Of a DNA stretch of 64,000 nt, positions 46,576 to 59,693 are shown in pieces. Under the pieces are notes generated by a model, which did no database searches, was not told the origin of the DNA, and saw only the letters and a program-made list of their open reading frames with translations. How positions within the stretch are numbered: position 1 is the stretch's first letter; the number at the start of each line of letters is the position of its first letter. The stretch covers positions 25,237,657-25,301,656 of the forward strand of contig NC_046674.1 in assembly GCF_003369915.1 (NCBI RefSeq), written 5' to 3'. The position numbers and the translations under genes are program-made. Source of the DNA: Drosophila miranda (taxonomy: Eukaryota > Arthropoda > Insecta > Diptera > Drosophilidae).

Positions 46576-46792
46576 TGTTGAAATTTGAAGTGTAACCATA
46601 ATATGATCTGTCTGGCAACGCTAATTAACATAATGTACATGAACAGCGAGAGCCTCTGTTATCTCTCGTCTCTCCTATTCGTATGTAAGTACATATGTAC
46701 ACATGTCATCTCTTCAGTTCTGAATAAACCACTTATGATCACAGACGCGTCGTTCTCTATTTAATACATGACAAAAGGCGCAATACACAATA
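46576..46792 (+). repeat. Copia-like LTR 3 (shared by units 2 and 3)
   Basis: T at position 164 (46739), a variant shared with LTRs 4 and 5 but not 1, 2 and 6. Confidence 0.9.
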
Positions 46793-46939
46793 GGTTATGG
46801 GCCCAGATCACCGAAAGATCGGGCGTGTATTAAAGACAATTAAAAAACCGTGGTAGAACTGGAAGTTAATATTTTGTTTGATGCAATTGCAAATAAATCG
46901 TGCACCAGTTAGAAAGTGGCGTGTAGCAATTAAAACAAA

Positions 46940-47752
46940 ATGAGTGTGTCTCTGCAAATTGAAAAATTGGGGGAAGACAATTACGATGTGTGGTCTATGT
47001 CCATGCGTAGTGTATTGATCACAACGGATTTGTGGACATATGTAAGTGGTAAAACCGAAAGGCCACAGGAGGAAGCAGCAGGAACACAGGAACACTTGGC
47101 ACAGTGGGACAAGGCTGATCAAAAGGCGTTGGCATGTATTATATTAAATGTAAAAGCAACGCAGTTGATGCACATAAAGTCGTGCACAACGTCGAAGCAG
47201 GCGTGGCAAAAATTACGCGATGTACATGTGTCAGTGGGACCAGTGCGAAAGGTACAGTTATACCAAAAACTTTTGCGGCAAAATATGCAAAACGGTGATA
47301 ACGTGGTACAATATGTAAATTCTTTCGTGGAAATTACTGAAAAGTTAGCCGAGCTAAATATCGACATTCAAGACGAGCTAAAAGTAATAATGTTGTTGTC
47401 GAGCTTGCCCAGCGGTTGGGAAAATTTCGTCGTGGCGATAGAAACACGCGACAGTCTGCCGCCGTTCGAAACGGTAAAAGTAAAAATACTTGAAGAAGGA
47501 GCACGTAAAGACGAAAGAGACGATCGTGAGCTTGCTGTACAGGCAGTGTACGCACACACACAGACTCAAAGAAACGGTGCGCGTTCGAAGAATTACGGCG
47601 CCAGTCGAAAAGACAGCAAACGAGACGGCCAGAAATCCAACGAGCATCGCGAGTTTCGAGGAAAATGCTACAAATGTAAACAAAGCGTCGTTTCGTGTGT
47701 GTTAATTGTAAATTTTTTTGGAAAATCTATTCGAAATGTATTGCGGGGCTGA
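46940..47752 (+). CDS. Copia-like Gag, unit 3
   Basis: 270 codons, no amino-acid difference from unit 1. Confidence 0.85.
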   Translation: MSVSLQIEKLGEDNYDVWSMSMRSVLITTDLWTYVSGKTERPQEEAAGTQEHLAQWDKADQKALACIILNVKATQLMHIKSCTTSKQAWQKLRDVHVSVGPVRKVQLYQKLLRQNMQNGDNVVQYVNSFVEITEKLAELNIDIQDELKVIMLLSSLPSGWENFVVAIETRDSLPPFETVKVKILEEGARKDERDDRELAVQAVYAHTQTQRNGARSKNYGASRKDSKRDGQKSNEHREFRGKCYKCKQSVVSCVLIVNFFGKSIRNVLRG

Positions 47753-48743
47753 CGATCACGCCTCGAATAATATGGACGAGGTCCAGCTGGATAGACCGAC
47801 AGTGCCCTCGAATGAGGCAGCCCCGAAACGTGCTTTTCTGGGCGCTCTACAGAACTGCGGGGACATCGTGAAGCCATCGACAATCATTCGGCCCGCCATC
47901 AAAGACATCGACGCCAAGGACGGGGGGCGCCTCGTGCTCGTCTCGGAGTATGCCAACGAAATCTACGACCATCTGTACAAGCTGGAGGCCGAGCAGCCGA
48001 TCCGCAACAACCACCTGGCCGGCCATAGCGAAATCGACCACAAGATGCGTGCCATTCTGATCGACTCGATCAACCAGATGCATTGGGGGTTCCAGTTTAA
48101 GGCCGAAACCTTCCAGCTGACCGTGGCCATCATCGATCGCTATCTGCAGGCGGTCCAGAACACGGAGCGCGACAACCTGCAGCTGGTGGGCGTGACGGCC
48201 CTCATCATTGCCGCCAAATACGAGGAGACGGTCCAGAAAAACATTAACCACTTTGTCTCCATCACCGATGAAACCTACTCGGCCAGTGAGATCCGCGCGA
48301 TGGAGCTGCAGATCCTCCGGGCCATCGATTACAATTTGTCGCGTCCGCTGCCGATTAATTTCCTGCGGCGCTTCACGAAGGCCGCTGGGGCCCAACGTGA
48401 GCACCACATCATGTCCAAGTATTTTGTGGAATTGGCTTCACTTGACTACGATTTGGCCAGTCGCAAGCCATCAGAGATTGCTGCTGCTGCTCTGTTCCTG
48501 TCGCTGCACTTGCTCAATGGCAACCACCTCGCCGGCACTGGCTTCAACGACCAGCTCTGGACACCGACTCTGGCTCACTACTCCCGCTACACGGCCGCCC
48601 ACCTGCGGCCCATCACGCGGCAGATCGCCAAGTTGGCGCGCGAGGCACCGCAGGCGGAGCTGCAGGCCCTCCACAAAAAACACCAAGGCTTGCAGTTCTT
48701 TGAGATCGCAAAACAGGCCCGAGCTGAGCGGCCCCCTGATTAA
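47736..48743 (+). CDS. Captured Cyclin B, unit 3 (altered C-terminus)
   Basis: 335 codons. It has the extra A of units 2, 4 and 5 and so the PPD end. Residue 177 is Thr as in unit 1, while residue 193 is Ile as in the others: a mosaic of the two types. Confidence 0.85.
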   Translation: MYCGADDHASNNMDEVQLDRPTVPSNEAAPKRAFLGALQNCGDIVKPSTIIRPAIKDIDAKDGGRLVLVSEYANEIYDHLYKLEAEQPIRNNHLAGHSEIDHKMRAILIDSINQMHWGFQFKAETFQLTVAIIDRYLQAVQNTERDNLQLVGVTALIIAAKYEETVQKNINHFVSITDETYSASEIRAMELQILRAIDYNLSRPLPINFLRRFTKAAGAQREHHIMSKYFVELASLDYDLASRKPSEIAAAALFLSLHLLNGNHLAGTGFNDQLWTPTLAHYSRYTAAHLRPITRQIAKLAREAPQAELQALHKKHQGLQFFEIAKQARAERPPD

Positions 48744-48943
48744 CTCCATTGTGGGCCAAAACAACTAATTTTGTGACTCCCCAAATGTTTAAATTTTGAT
48801 TTTTTCTTAGTTTTAATTTCAAATTTTTGACGTTATTGATTGTTACTTGTTTTATATTTTGTATTCGAGTTTAAGCTTTTTTGGAACTGGTTCATTCGTT
48901 CAATGCTTTAAGATCAAATATATTATAACATCAAAATATAGAA

Positions 48944-51913
48944 TTGCGAAACGTGTTGTATGTGCCGGATTTAAAAATGCATTTTTTGTCGGTAAGCAAA
49001 GCAGCCGAGTTCGGGAATGTCACTACATTCGGAAATTCAGAAGCTTTAGTGCGAAATAAACATGGACATATAATGTTGCGAGCGGTACAAGAAAACAATT
49101 TATACGTGTATGGAGTGGAAAAAACCACTGATGCAGTGCATTTGATATCCGATATATCTCTTGCAAAAAAATGGCATAGCCGCTACGGGCATTTAAATTT
49201 TCAAAATTTAAAGAATCTTTGTGAGAAAGAACGTGTAATCGGGATGAAAATTAAAAACGTATCCGTAAACACAAATTGCGACACATGCAATAAGGCTAAA
49301 ATATGTGCATTGCCGTTCCCACAAAAGGCAGAACGTGTTACGAAAAGTGTTCTCGAATTGATCCATACCGACGTATGCGGACCTATGAATGTTTAATCTC
49401 TGGCTGGAAATCGTTATTTTGTTACATTTATAGACGATTACTCGCGAAAAATTCACGTATATTTTATGCGCGCCAAAAATGAAGTTTTTGAGAAATTTAA
49501 AATGTATAAAAGTTATGTTGAGTGCCAAACCGAAAAAACAATCAAAGCCTTGCGAAGCGATAACGGTACTGAGTACATAAACAATGAATTTACAAATTTT
49601 TTAAATGCGTGCGGAATAAAAAGAGAACTAACGGTGCCTTACACACCTCAGCAAAACGGCGTTGCTGAGCGCGCAAATCGTACAATCGTTGAAATGGCTA
49701 GGAGTATGTTAATTCATGCAAATTTAAAAGAATTTTTGTGGGCTGAAGCCGTTCAAACTGCAGTATATTTGAGAAATAGATGTCCGACCAGAGCGTTAAA
49801 TGGATGCACCCCCTTCGAGGCTTGGAACAAGCGCAAGCCGTCGGTAAACCATCTGAAAATATTTGGTTCACGCGCATTTGCACTGGAAAAAACCAAAAAA
49901 GGCAAATTCGTTGCAAAAGGAAAGGAGTACATTTTTGTTGGCTACTCTTTTGCAGCAAAAGCATATCGTTTATATGACCAAGAAAAGCGAATGATAGTGG
50001 AACGCCGAGACGTCAAAATTGTGGAGGGTGAGTTCGTCAAGGAAGTAAATGATATTTACGAAAATAGAGATCAGACTGAGGATCTTGCAAAAATCATCAT
50101 ACGCTTTGAGTCAAACGAAGAACCTGTGCAGGTACAAACTGTTGTTGAGCCCGAAGACGAAACGATTAGCAACATTGACAACAGCGATGATGATGAGGAG
50201 GAGTACTTCGTAAGTGCAAGCGATCCAGAACAGAGCCGCAGCTCAGATGAAGAAGACATCCCACAAATACGTGGCCCAGGAAGGCCAAAAATCATTCGTA
50301 CTGGTCAACCTGGCAGACCAAAGAAGCAGTACAATGTCCTCAACAATCTTAGCTGCTCCGATGACATTGAGACTCCACGGACCGTTGCAGAGGCGTTGCA
50401 AAGCCACGATGCAGAAGAATGGAAAAAATCTATGCGAAAGGAATTCGATGCACTCGTGTCAAATAATACATGGACTCCTGTCAATCTTCCGCCCGGAAAA
50501 AAGGCTATAGGTTCAAAATGGGTTTTCAGAATCAAACGCAACCAAAACGGTGACATTGAAAGGTTTAAGTCGAGACTTGTGGCACAAGGATATGGCCAGC
50601 AGTTTGGCGTTAACTACTGGGAGACATATTCTCCAGTGATACGTTATGAGACAATCCGAATGTTATTTGCGATTGCTGCAGAAAAGCAGTTACACATGCA
50701 TCAGGTGGATATCTCTAACGCGTATCTCAACGGTAAACTCCAAGAAGTCGTCTATATGAAGCAACCCGTAGGCTTTATAGATGAGCAGAACCCCCACAAG
50801 GTACTCAAACTTCAAAAGGCTATCTATGGGCTGAAGCAGTCTGGACGTGTCTGGAATGACACATTGAACGAGGTGCTGGTTAACATGGGCTTTAAAAAAA
50901 GTCAACACGAGCCATGTCTATACGTCAAACAGCATCAACAAGGCTTCAGTTATATAGCAGTTTACGTCGACGACCTGATAATCATCTGTCCAAAAGAGAT
51001 GGACGTCAGCGCGATCAAGCAAAATATCGCATCCGTATTTGAGATGAAAGATGGAGGTCAGCTCAACTTTTTCCTAGGCATGAAAATTCATCGAGAAGGC
51101 AAACAAGGCGCCCTCAAGTTAAGCCAGAAGAGGTATATTGAAAGCGTTTTGAATACTTTCGGTATGCAGGATTGCCGTCCAGTCGCAACACCACTTGACC
51201 CCGGTTTTCACGTTGGTTGTAAAGATGAAGAATGTGTAAAGGTAAATAAGACATATTATCAATCACTTATTGGTTCGCTCATGTACTTAGCAGTTTTGAG
51301 CCGGCCCGACATTCTTCATGCTGTGAGCAAACTATCACAGCGAAACCAAGACCCTCATGTGGAGCACGAAACTGCAGCTAAGCATGTGTTGCGCTATTTA
51401 CGAGGCACAATGAATATGAGCATCATCTACCAAAAGTCTGGAGAGCCAGTAAAAGGGTTCGCCGATGCTGATTGGGCAAATGACAAGCTGGACCGAAAAT
51501 CATATTCCGGATACGTTTTCTTCCTAGCTGGTAGTGCGTTTTCGTGGACATCAGCCAAGCAGAGCGTCGTCGCCATGAGCAGCACCGAAGCAGAGTATGT
51601 GGCGCTATCAACAGCCGCTAGAGAAGCAGTATATCTACAAGGTCTGTTGCAAGAGATTGGATACTCAAATCAAGGGCCAATGACTATCTATGGTGACAAC
51701 CTCAGTGCGCATCATATTGCGAAAAATCCTATTCACCATAAACGCACAAAGCATATAGATTTAAAATATCATTTTGTTAGAGACAAAGTAGAAAGTAAAG
51801 AGATAAAACTTGAATATGTATCCACACAGAAAAACGTTGCCGATGTATTAACCAAAAGTTTATGTAAGCAAAAGCATTATAGATTTGTAAAATCGCTTGG
51901 ATTAATTGATTAA
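48944..51913 (+). pseudogene. Copia-like pol, unit 3
   Basis: In-frame TAA at 49394-49396. No private amino-acid change was noticed, so this copy is closest to the consensus of the array. Confidence 0.9.
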
Positions 51914-51950
51914 TACATTGTAATCACAAAATATTATGCTTAAGCAAAAG

Positions 51951-52167
51951 TGTTGAAATTTGAAGTGTAACCATAATATGATCTGTCTGGCAACGCTAAT
52001 TAACATAATGTACATGAACAGCGAGAGCCTCTGTTATCTCTCGTCTCTCCTATTCGTATGTAAGTACATATGTACACATGTCATCTCTTCAGTTCTGAAT
52101 AAACCACTTATGATCACAGACGCGTCGTTCTCTATTTAATACATGACAAAAGGCGCAATACACAATA
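51951..52167 (+). repeat. Copia-like LTR 4 (shared by units 3 and 4)
   Basis: T variant at position 164 (52114). Confidence 0.9.
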
Positions 52168-52314
52168 GGTTATGGGCCCAGATCACCGAAAGATCGGGCG
52201 TGTATTAAAGACAATTAAAAAACCGTGGTAGAACTGGAAGTTAATATTTTGTTTGATGCAATTGCAAATAAATCGTGCACCAGTTAGAAAGTGGCGTGTA
52301 GCAATTAAAACAAA

Positions 52315-53127
52315 ATGAGTGTGTCTCTGCAAATTGAAAAATTGGGGGAAGACAATTACGATGTGTGGTCTATGTCCATGCGTAGTGTATTGATCACAAC
52401 GGATTTGTGGACATATGTAAGTGGTAAAACCGAAAGGCCACAGGAGGAAGCAGCAGGAACACAGGAACACTTGGCACAGTGGGACAAGGCTGATCAAAAG
52501 GCGTTGGCATGTATTATATTAAATGTAAAAGCAACGCAGTTGATGCACATAAAGTCGTGCACAACGTCGAAGCAGGCGTGGCAAAAATTACGCGATGTAC
52601 ATGTGTCAGTGGGACCAGTGCGAAAGGTACAGTTATACCAAAAACTTTTGCGGCAAAATATGCAAAACGGTGATAACGTGGTACAATATGTAAATTCTTT
52701 CGTGGAAATTACTGAAAAGTTAGCCGAGCTAAATATCGACATTCAAGACGAGCTAAAAGTAATAATGTTGTTGTCGAGCTTGCCCAGCGGTTGGGAAAAT
52801 TTCGTCGTGGCGATAGAAACACGCGACAGTCTGCCGCCGTTCGAAACGGTAAAAGTAAAAATACTTGAAGAAGGAGCACGTAAAGACGAAAGAGACGATC
52901 GTGAGCTTGCTGTACAGGCAGTGTACGCACACACACAGACTCAAAGAAACGGTGCGCGTTCGAAGAATTACGGCGCCAGTCGAAAAGACAGCAAACGAGA
53001 CGGCCAGAAATCCAACGAGCATCGCGAGTTTCGAGGAAAATGCTACAAATGTAAACAAAGCGTCGTTTCGTGTGTGTTAATTGTAAATTTTTTTGGAAAA
53101 TCTATTCGAAATGTATTGCGGGGCTGA
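52315..53127 (+). CDS. Copia-like Gag, unit 4
   Basis: 270 codons, same protein as unit 1. Confidence 0.85.
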   Translation: MSVSLQIEKLGEDNYDVWSMSMRSVLITTDLWTYVSGKTERPQEEAAGTQEHLAQWDKADQKALACIILNVKATQLMHIKSCTTSKQAWQKLRDVHVSVGPVRKVQLYQKLLRQNMQNGDNVVQYVNSFVEITEKLAELNIDIQDELKVIMLLSSLPSGWENFVVAIETRDSLPPFETVKVKILEEGARKDERDDRELAVQAVYAHTQTQRNGARSKNYGASRKDSKRDGQKSNEHREFRGKCYKCKQSVVSCVLIVNFFGKSIRNVLRG

Positions 53128-54118
53128 CGATCACGCCTCGAATAATATGGACGAGGTCCAGCTGGATAGACCGACAGTGCCCTCGAATGAGGCAGCCCCG
53201 AAACGTGCTTTTCTGGGCGCTCTACAGAACTGCGGGGACATCGTGAAGCCATCGACAATCATTCGGCCCGCCATCAAAGACATCGACGCCAAGGACGGGG
53301 GGCGCCTCGTGCTCGTCTCGGAGTATGCCAACGAAATCTACGACCATCTGTACAAGCTGGAGGCCGAGCAGCCGATCCGCAACAACCACCTGGCCGGCCA
53401 TAGCGAAATCGACCACAAGATGCGTGCCATTCTGATCGACTCGATCAACCAGATGCATTGGGGGTTCCAGTTTAAGGCCGAAACCTTCCAGCTGACCGTG
53501 GCCATCATCGATCGCTATCTGCAGGCGGTCCAGAACACGGAGCGCGACAACCTGCAGCTGGTGGGCGTGACGGCCCTCATCATTGCCGCCAAATACGAGG
53601 AGACGGTCCAGAAAAACATTAACCACTTTGTCTCCATCATCGATGAAACCTACTCGGCCAGTGAGATCCGCGCGATGGAGCTGCAGATCCTCCGGGCCAT
53701 CGATTACAATTTGTCGCGTCCGCTGCCGATTAATTTCCTGCGGCGCTTCACGAAGGCCGCTGGGGCCCAACGTGAGCACCACATCATGTCCAAGTATTTT
53801 GTGGAATTGGCTTCACTTGACTACGATTTGGCCAGTCGCAAGCCATCAGAGATTGCTGCTGCTGCTCTGTTCCTGTCGCTGCACTTGCTCAATGGCAACC
53901 ACCTCGCCGGCACTGGCTTCAACGACCAGCTCTGGACACCGACTCTGGCTCACTACTCCCGCTACACGGCCGCCCACCTGCGGCCCATCACGCGGCAGAT
54001 CGCCAAGTTGGCGCGCGAGGCACCGCAGGCGGAGCTGCAGGCCCTCCACAAAAAACACCAAGGCTTGCAGTTCTTTGAGATCGCAAAACAGGCCCGAGCT
54101 GAGCGGCCCCCTGATTAA
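53111..54118 (+). CDS. Captured Cyclin B, unit 4 (altered C-terminus)
   Basis: 335 codons, Ile at 177 and 193, PPD end. The 3' flank has GTTTAAGTTTTTT as in unit 1, where units 2, 3 and 5 have GTTTAAGCTTTTT, so markers on the two sides of the gene disagree about relatedness. Confidence 0.85.
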   Translation: MYCGADDHASNNMDEVQLDRPTVPSNEAAPKRAFLGALQNCGDIVKPSTIIRPAIKDIDAKDGGRLVLVSEYANEIYDHLYKLEAEQPIRNNHLAGHSEIDHKMRAILIDSINQMHWGFQFKAETFQLTVAIIDRYLQAVQNTERDNLQLVGVTALIIAAKYEETVQKNINHFVSIIDETYSASEIRAMELQILRAIDYNLSRPLPINFLRRFTKAAGAQREHHIMSKYFVELASLDYDLASRKPSEIAAAALFLSLHLLNGNHLAGTGFNDQLWTPTLAHYSRYTAAHLRPITRQIAKLAREAPQAELQALHKKHQGLQFFEIAKQARAERPPD

Positions 54119-54318
54119 CTCCATTGTGGGCCAAAACAACTAATTTTGTGACTCCCCAAATGTTTAAATTTTGATTTTTTCTTAGTTTTAATTTCAAATT
54201 TTTGACGTTATTGATTGTTACTTGTTTTATATTTTGTATTCGAGTTTAAGTTTTTTTGGAACTGGTTCATTCGTTCAATGCTTTAAGATCAAATATATTA
54301 TAACATCAAAATATAGAA

Positions 54319-57288
54319 TTGCGAAACGTGTTGTATGTGCCGGATTTAAAAATGCATTTTTTGTCGGTAAGCAAAGCAGCCGAGTTCGGGAATGTCACTA
54401 CATTCGGAAATTCAGAAGCTTTAGTGCGAAATAAACATGGACATATAATGTTGCGAGCGGTACAAGAAAACAATTTATACGTGTATGGAGTGGAAAAAAC
54501 CACTGATGCAGTGCATTTGATATCCGATATATCTCTTGCAAAAAAATGGCATAGCCGCTACGGGCATTTAAATTTTCAAAATTTAAAGAATCTTTGTGAG
54601 AAAGAACGTGTAATCGGGATGAAAATTAAAAACGTATCCGTAAACACAAATTGCGACACATGCAATAAGGCTAAAATATGTGCATTGCCGTTCCCACAAA
54701 AGGCAGAACGTGTTACGAAAAGTGTTCTCGAATTGATCCATACCGACGTATGCGGACCTATGAATGTTTAATCTCTGGCTGGAAATCGTTATTTTGTTAC
54801 ATTTATAGACGATTACTCGCGAAAAATTCACGTATATTTTATGCGCGCCAAAAATGAAGTTTTTGAGAAATTTAAAATGTATAAAAGTTATGTTGAGTGC
54901 CAAACCGAAAAAACAATCAAAGCCTTGCGAAGCGATAACGGTACTGAGTACATAAACAATGAATTTACAAATTTTTTAAATGCGTGCGGAATAAAAAGAG
55001 AACTAACGGTGCCTTACACACCTCAGCAAAACGGCGTTGCTGAGCGCGCAAATCGTACAATCGTTGAAATGGCTAGGAGTATGTTAATTCATGCAAATTT
55101 AAAAGAATTTTTGTGGGCTGAAGCCGTTCAAACTGCAGTATATTTGAGAAATAGATGTCCGACCAGAGCGTTAAATGGATGCACCCCCTTCGAGGCTTGG
55201 AACAAGCGCAAGCCGTCGGTAAACCATCTGAAAATATTTGGTTCACGCGCATTTGCACTGGAAAAAACCAAAAAAGGCAAATTCGTTGCAAAAGGAAAGG
55301 AGTACATTTTTGTTGGCTACTCTTTTGCAGCAAAAGCATATCGTTTATATGACCAAGAAAAGCGAATGATAGTGGAACGCCGAGACGTCAAAATTGTGGA
55401 GGGTGAGTTCGTCAAGGAAGTAAATGATATTTACGAAAATAGAGATCAGACTGAGGATCTTGCAAAAATCATCATACGCTTTGAGTCAAACGAAGAACCT
55501 GTGCAGGTACAAACTGTTGTTGAGCCCGAAGACGAAACGATTAGCAACATTGACAACAGCGATGATGATGAGGAGGAGTACTTCGTAAGTGCAAGCGATC
55601 CAGAACAGAGCCGCAGCTCAGATGAAGAAGACATCCCACAAATACGTGGCCCAGGAAGGCCAAAAATCATTCGTACTGGTCTACCTGGCAGACCAAAGAA
55701 GCAGTACAATGTCCTCAACAATCTTAGCTGCTCCGATGACATTGAGACTCCACGGACCGTTGCAGAGGCGTTGCAAAGCCACGATGCAGAAGAATGGAAA
55801 AAATCTATGCGAAAGGAATTCGATGCACTCGTGTCAAATAATACATGGACTCCTGTCAATCTTCCGCCCGGAAAAAAGGCTATAGGTTCAAAATGGGTTT
55901 TCAGAATCAAACGCAACCAAAACGGTGACATTGAAAGGTTTAAGTCGAGACTTGTGGCACAAGGATATGGCCAGCAGTTTGGCGTTAACTACTGGGAGAC
56001 ATATTCTCCAGTGATACGTTATGAGACAATCCGAATGTTATTTGCGATTGCTGCAGAAAAGCAGTTACACATGCATCAGGTGGATATCTCTAACGCGTAT
56101 CTCAACGGTAAACTCCAAGAAGTCGTCTATATGAAGCAACCCGTAGGCTTTATAGATGAGCAGAACCCCCACAAGGTACTCAAACTTCAAAAGGCTATCT
56201 ATGGGCTGAAGCAGTCTGGACGTGTCTGGAATGACACATTGAACGAGGTGCTGGTTAACATGGGCTTTAAAAAAAGTCAACACGAGCCATGTCTATACGT
56301 CAAACAGCATCAACAAGGCTTCAGTTATATAGCAGTTTACGTCGACGACCTGATAATCATCTGTCCAAAAGAGATGGACGTCAGCGCGATCAAGCAAAAT
56401 ATCGCATCCGTATTTGAGATGAAAGATGGAGGTCAGCTCAACTTTTTCCTAGGCATGAAAATTCATCGAGAAGGCAAACAAGGCGCCCTCAAGTTAAGCC
56501 AGAAGAGGTATATTGAAAGCGTTTTGAATACTTTCGGTATGCAGGATTGCCGTCCAGTCGCAACACCACTTGACCCCGGTTTTCACGTTGGTTGTAAAGA
56601 TGAAGAATGTGTAAAGGTAAATAAGACATATTATCAATCACTTATTGGTTCGCTCATGTACTTAGCAGTTTTGAGCCGGCCCGACATTCTTCATGCTGTG
56701 AGCAAACTATCACAGCGAAACCAAGACCCTCATGTGGAGCACGAAACTGCAGCTAAGCATGTGTTGCGCTATTTACGAGGCACAATGAATATGAGCATCA
56801 TCTACCAAAAGTCTGGAGAGCCAGTAAAAGGGTTCGCCGATGCTGATTGGGCAAATGACAAGCTGGACCGAAAATCATATTCCGGATACGTTTTCTTCCT
56901 AGCTGGTAGTGCGTTTTCGTGGACATCAGCCAAGCAGAGCGTCGTCGCCATGAGCAGCACCGAAGCAGAGTATGTGGCGCTATCAACAGCCGCTAGAGAA
57001 GCAGTATATCTACAAGGTCTGTTGCAAGAGATTGGATACTCAAATCAAGGGCCAATGACTATCTATGGTGACAACCTCAGTGCGCATCATATTGCGAAAA
57101 ATCCTATTCACCATAAACGCACAAAGCATATAGATTTAAAATATCATTTTGTTAGAGACAAAGTAGAAAGTAAAGAGATAGAACTTGAATATGTATCCAC
57201 ACAGAAAAACGTTGCCGATGTATTAACCAAAAGTTTATGTAAGCAAAAGCATTATAGATTTGTAAAATCGCTTGGATTAATTGATTAA
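54319..57288 (+). pseudogene. Copia-like pol, unit 4
   Basis: In-frame TAA at 54769-54771. Private changes are Q to L in RTGLPGRP, beside an AT-hook-like motif, and K to E in KEIELEY near the end of RNase H. Confidence 0.9.
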
Positions 57289-57325
57289 TACATTGTAATC
57301 ACAAAATATTATGCTTAAGCAAAAG

Positions 57326-57542
57326 TGTTGAAATTTGAAGTGTAACCATAATATGATCTGTCTGGCAACGCTAATTAACATAATGTACATGAACAGCGAG
57401 AGCCTCTGTTATCTCTCGTCTCTCCTATTCGTATGTAAGTACATATGTACACATGTCATCTCTTCAGTTCTGAATAAACCACTTATGATCACAGACGCGT
57501 CGTTCTCTATTTAATACATGACAAAAGGCGCAATACACAATA
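57326..57542 (+). repeat. Copia-like LTR 5 (shared by units 4 and 5)
   Basis: T variant at position 164 (57489). Confidence 0.9.
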
Positions 57543-57689
57543 GGTTATGGGCCCAGATCACCGAAAGATCGGGCGTGTATTAAAGACAATTAAAAAACCG
57601 TGGTAGAACTGGAAGTTAATATTTTGTTTGATGCAATTGCAAATAAATCGTGCACCAGTTAGAAAGTGGCGTGTAGCAATTAAAACAAA

Positions 57690-58502
57690 ATGAGTGTGTC
57701 TCTGCAAATTGAAAAATTGGGGGAAGACAATTACGATGTGTGGTCTATGTCCATGCGTAGTGTATTGATCACAACGGATTTGTGGACATATGTAAGTGGT
57801 AAAACCGAAAGGCCACAGGAGGAAGCAGCAGGAACACAGGAACACTTGGCACAGTGGGACAAGGCTGATCAAAAGGCGTTGGCATGTATTATATTAAATG
57901 TAAAAGCAACGCAGTTGATGCACATAAAGTCGTGCACAACGTCGAAGCAGGCGTGGCAAAAATTACGCGATGTACATGTGTCAGTGGGACCAGTGCGAAA
58001 GGTACAGTTATACCAAAAACTTTTGCGGCAAAATATGCAAAACGGTGATAACGTGGTACAATATGTAAATTCTTTCGTGGAAATTACTGAAAAGTTAGCC
58101 GAGCTAAATATCGACATTCAAGACGAGCTAAAAGTAATAATGTTGTTGTCGAGCTTGCCCAGCGGTTGGGAAAATTTCGTCGTGGCGATAGAAACACGCG
58201 ACAGTCTGCCGCCGTTCGAAACGGTAAAAGTAAAAATACTTGAAGAAGGAGCACGTAAAGACGAAAGAGACGATCGTGAGCTTGCTGTACAGGCAGTGTA
58301 CGCACACACACAGACTCAAAGAAACGGTGCGCGTTCGAAGAATTACGGCGCCAGTCGAAAAGACAGCAAACGAAACGGCCAGAAATCCAACGAGCATCGC
58401 GAGTTTCGAGGAAAATGCTACAAATGTAAACAAAGCGTCGTTTCGTGTGTGTTAATTGTAAATTTTTTTGGAAAATCTATTCGAAATGTATTGCGGGGCT
58501 GA
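57690..58502 (+). CDS. Copia-like Gag, unit 5
   Basis: 270 codons with one private change, D229N (AAC at 58374-58376), in the basic tail before the half knuckle. Confidence 0.85.
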   Translation: MSVSLQIEKLGEDNYDVWSMSMRSVLITTDLWTYVSGKTERPQEEAAGTQEHLAQWDKADQKALACIILNVKATQLMHIKSCTTSKQAWQKLRDVHVSVGPVRKVQLYQKLLRQNMQNGDNVVQYVNSFVEITEKLAELNIDIQDELKVIMLLSSLPSGWENFVVAIETRDSLPPFETVKVKILEEGARKDERDDRELAVQAVYAHTQTQRNGARSKNYGASRKDSKRNGQKSNEHREFRGKCYKCKQSVVSCVLIVNFFGKSIRNVLRG

Positions 58503-59493
58503 CGATCACGCCTCGAATAATATGGACGAGGTCCAGCTGGATAGACCGACAGTGCCCTCGAATGAGGCAGCCCCGAAACGTGCTTTTCTGGGCGCTCTAC
58601 AGAACTGCGGGGACATCGTGAAGCCATCGACAATCATTCGGCCCGCCATCAAAGACATCGACGCCAAGGACGGGGGGCGCCTCGTGCTCGTCTCGGAGTA
58701 TGCCAACGAAATCTACGACCATCTGTACAAGCTGGAGGCCGAGCAGCCGATCCGCAACAACCACCTGGCCGGCCATAGCGAAATCGACCACAAGATGCGT
58801 GCCATTCTGATCGACTCGATCAACCAGATGCATTGGGGGTTCCAGTTTAAGGCCGAAACCTTCCAGCTGACCGTGGCCATCATCGATCGCTATCTGCAGG
58901 CGGTCCAGAACACGGAGCGCGACAACCTGCAGCTGGTGGGCGTGACGGCCCTCATCATTGCCGCCAAATACGAGGAGACGGTCCAGAAAAACATTAACCA
59001 CTTTGTCTCCATCATCGATGAAACCTACTCGGCCAGTGAGATCCGCGCGATGGAGCTGCAGATCCTCCGGGCCATCGATTACAATTTGTCGCGTCCGCTG
59101 CCGATTAATTTCCTGCGGCGCTTCACGAAGGCCGCTGGGGCCCAACGTGAGCACCACATCATGTCCAAGTATTTTGTGGAATTGGCTTCACTTGACTACG
59201 ATTTGGCCAGTCGCAAGCCATCAGAGATTGCTGCTGCTGCTCTGTTCCTGTCGCTGCACTTGCTCAATGGCAACCACCTCGCCGGCACTGGCTTCAACGA
59301 CCAGCTCTGGACACCGACTCTGGCTCACTACTCCCGCTACACGGCCGCCCACCTGCGGCCCATCACGCGGCAGATCGCCAAGTTGGCGCGCGAGGCACCG
59401 CAGGCGGAGCTGCAGGCCCTCCACAAAAAACACCAAGGCTTGCAGTTCTTTGAGATCGCAAAACAGGCCCGAGCTGAGCGGCCCCCTGATTAA
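58486..59493 (+). CDS. Captured Cyclin B, unit 5 (altered C-terminus)
   Basis: 335 codons, same protein as unit 2 (Ile 177, Ile 193, PPD end). Destruction box, MRAIL and KYEE are kept. Confidence 0.85.
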   Translation: MYCGADDHASNNMDEVQLDRPTVPSNEAAPKRAFLGALQNCGDIVKPSTIIRPAIKDIDAKDGGRLVLVSEYANEIYDHLYKLEAEQPIRNNHLAGHSEIDHKMRAILIDSINQMHWGFQFKAETFQLTVAIIDRYLQAVQNTERDNLQLVGVTALIIAAKYEETVQKNINHFVSIIDETYSASEIRAMELQILRAIDYNLSRPLPINFLRRFTKAAGAQREHHIMSKYFVELASLDYDLASRKPSEIAAAALFLSLHLLNGNHLAGTGFNDQLWTPTLAHYSRYTAAHLRPITRQIAKLAREAPQAELQALHKKHQGLQFFEIAKQARAERPPD

Positions 59494-59693
59494 CTCCATT
59501 GTGGGCCAAAACAACTAATTTTGTGACTCCCCAAATGTTTAAATTTTGATTTTTTCTTAGTTTTAATTTCAAATTTTTGACGTTATTGATTGTTACTTGT
59601 TTTATATTTTGTATTCGAGTTTAAGCTTTTTTGGAACTGGTTCATTCGTTCAATGCTTTAAGATCAAATATATTATAACATCAAAATATAGAA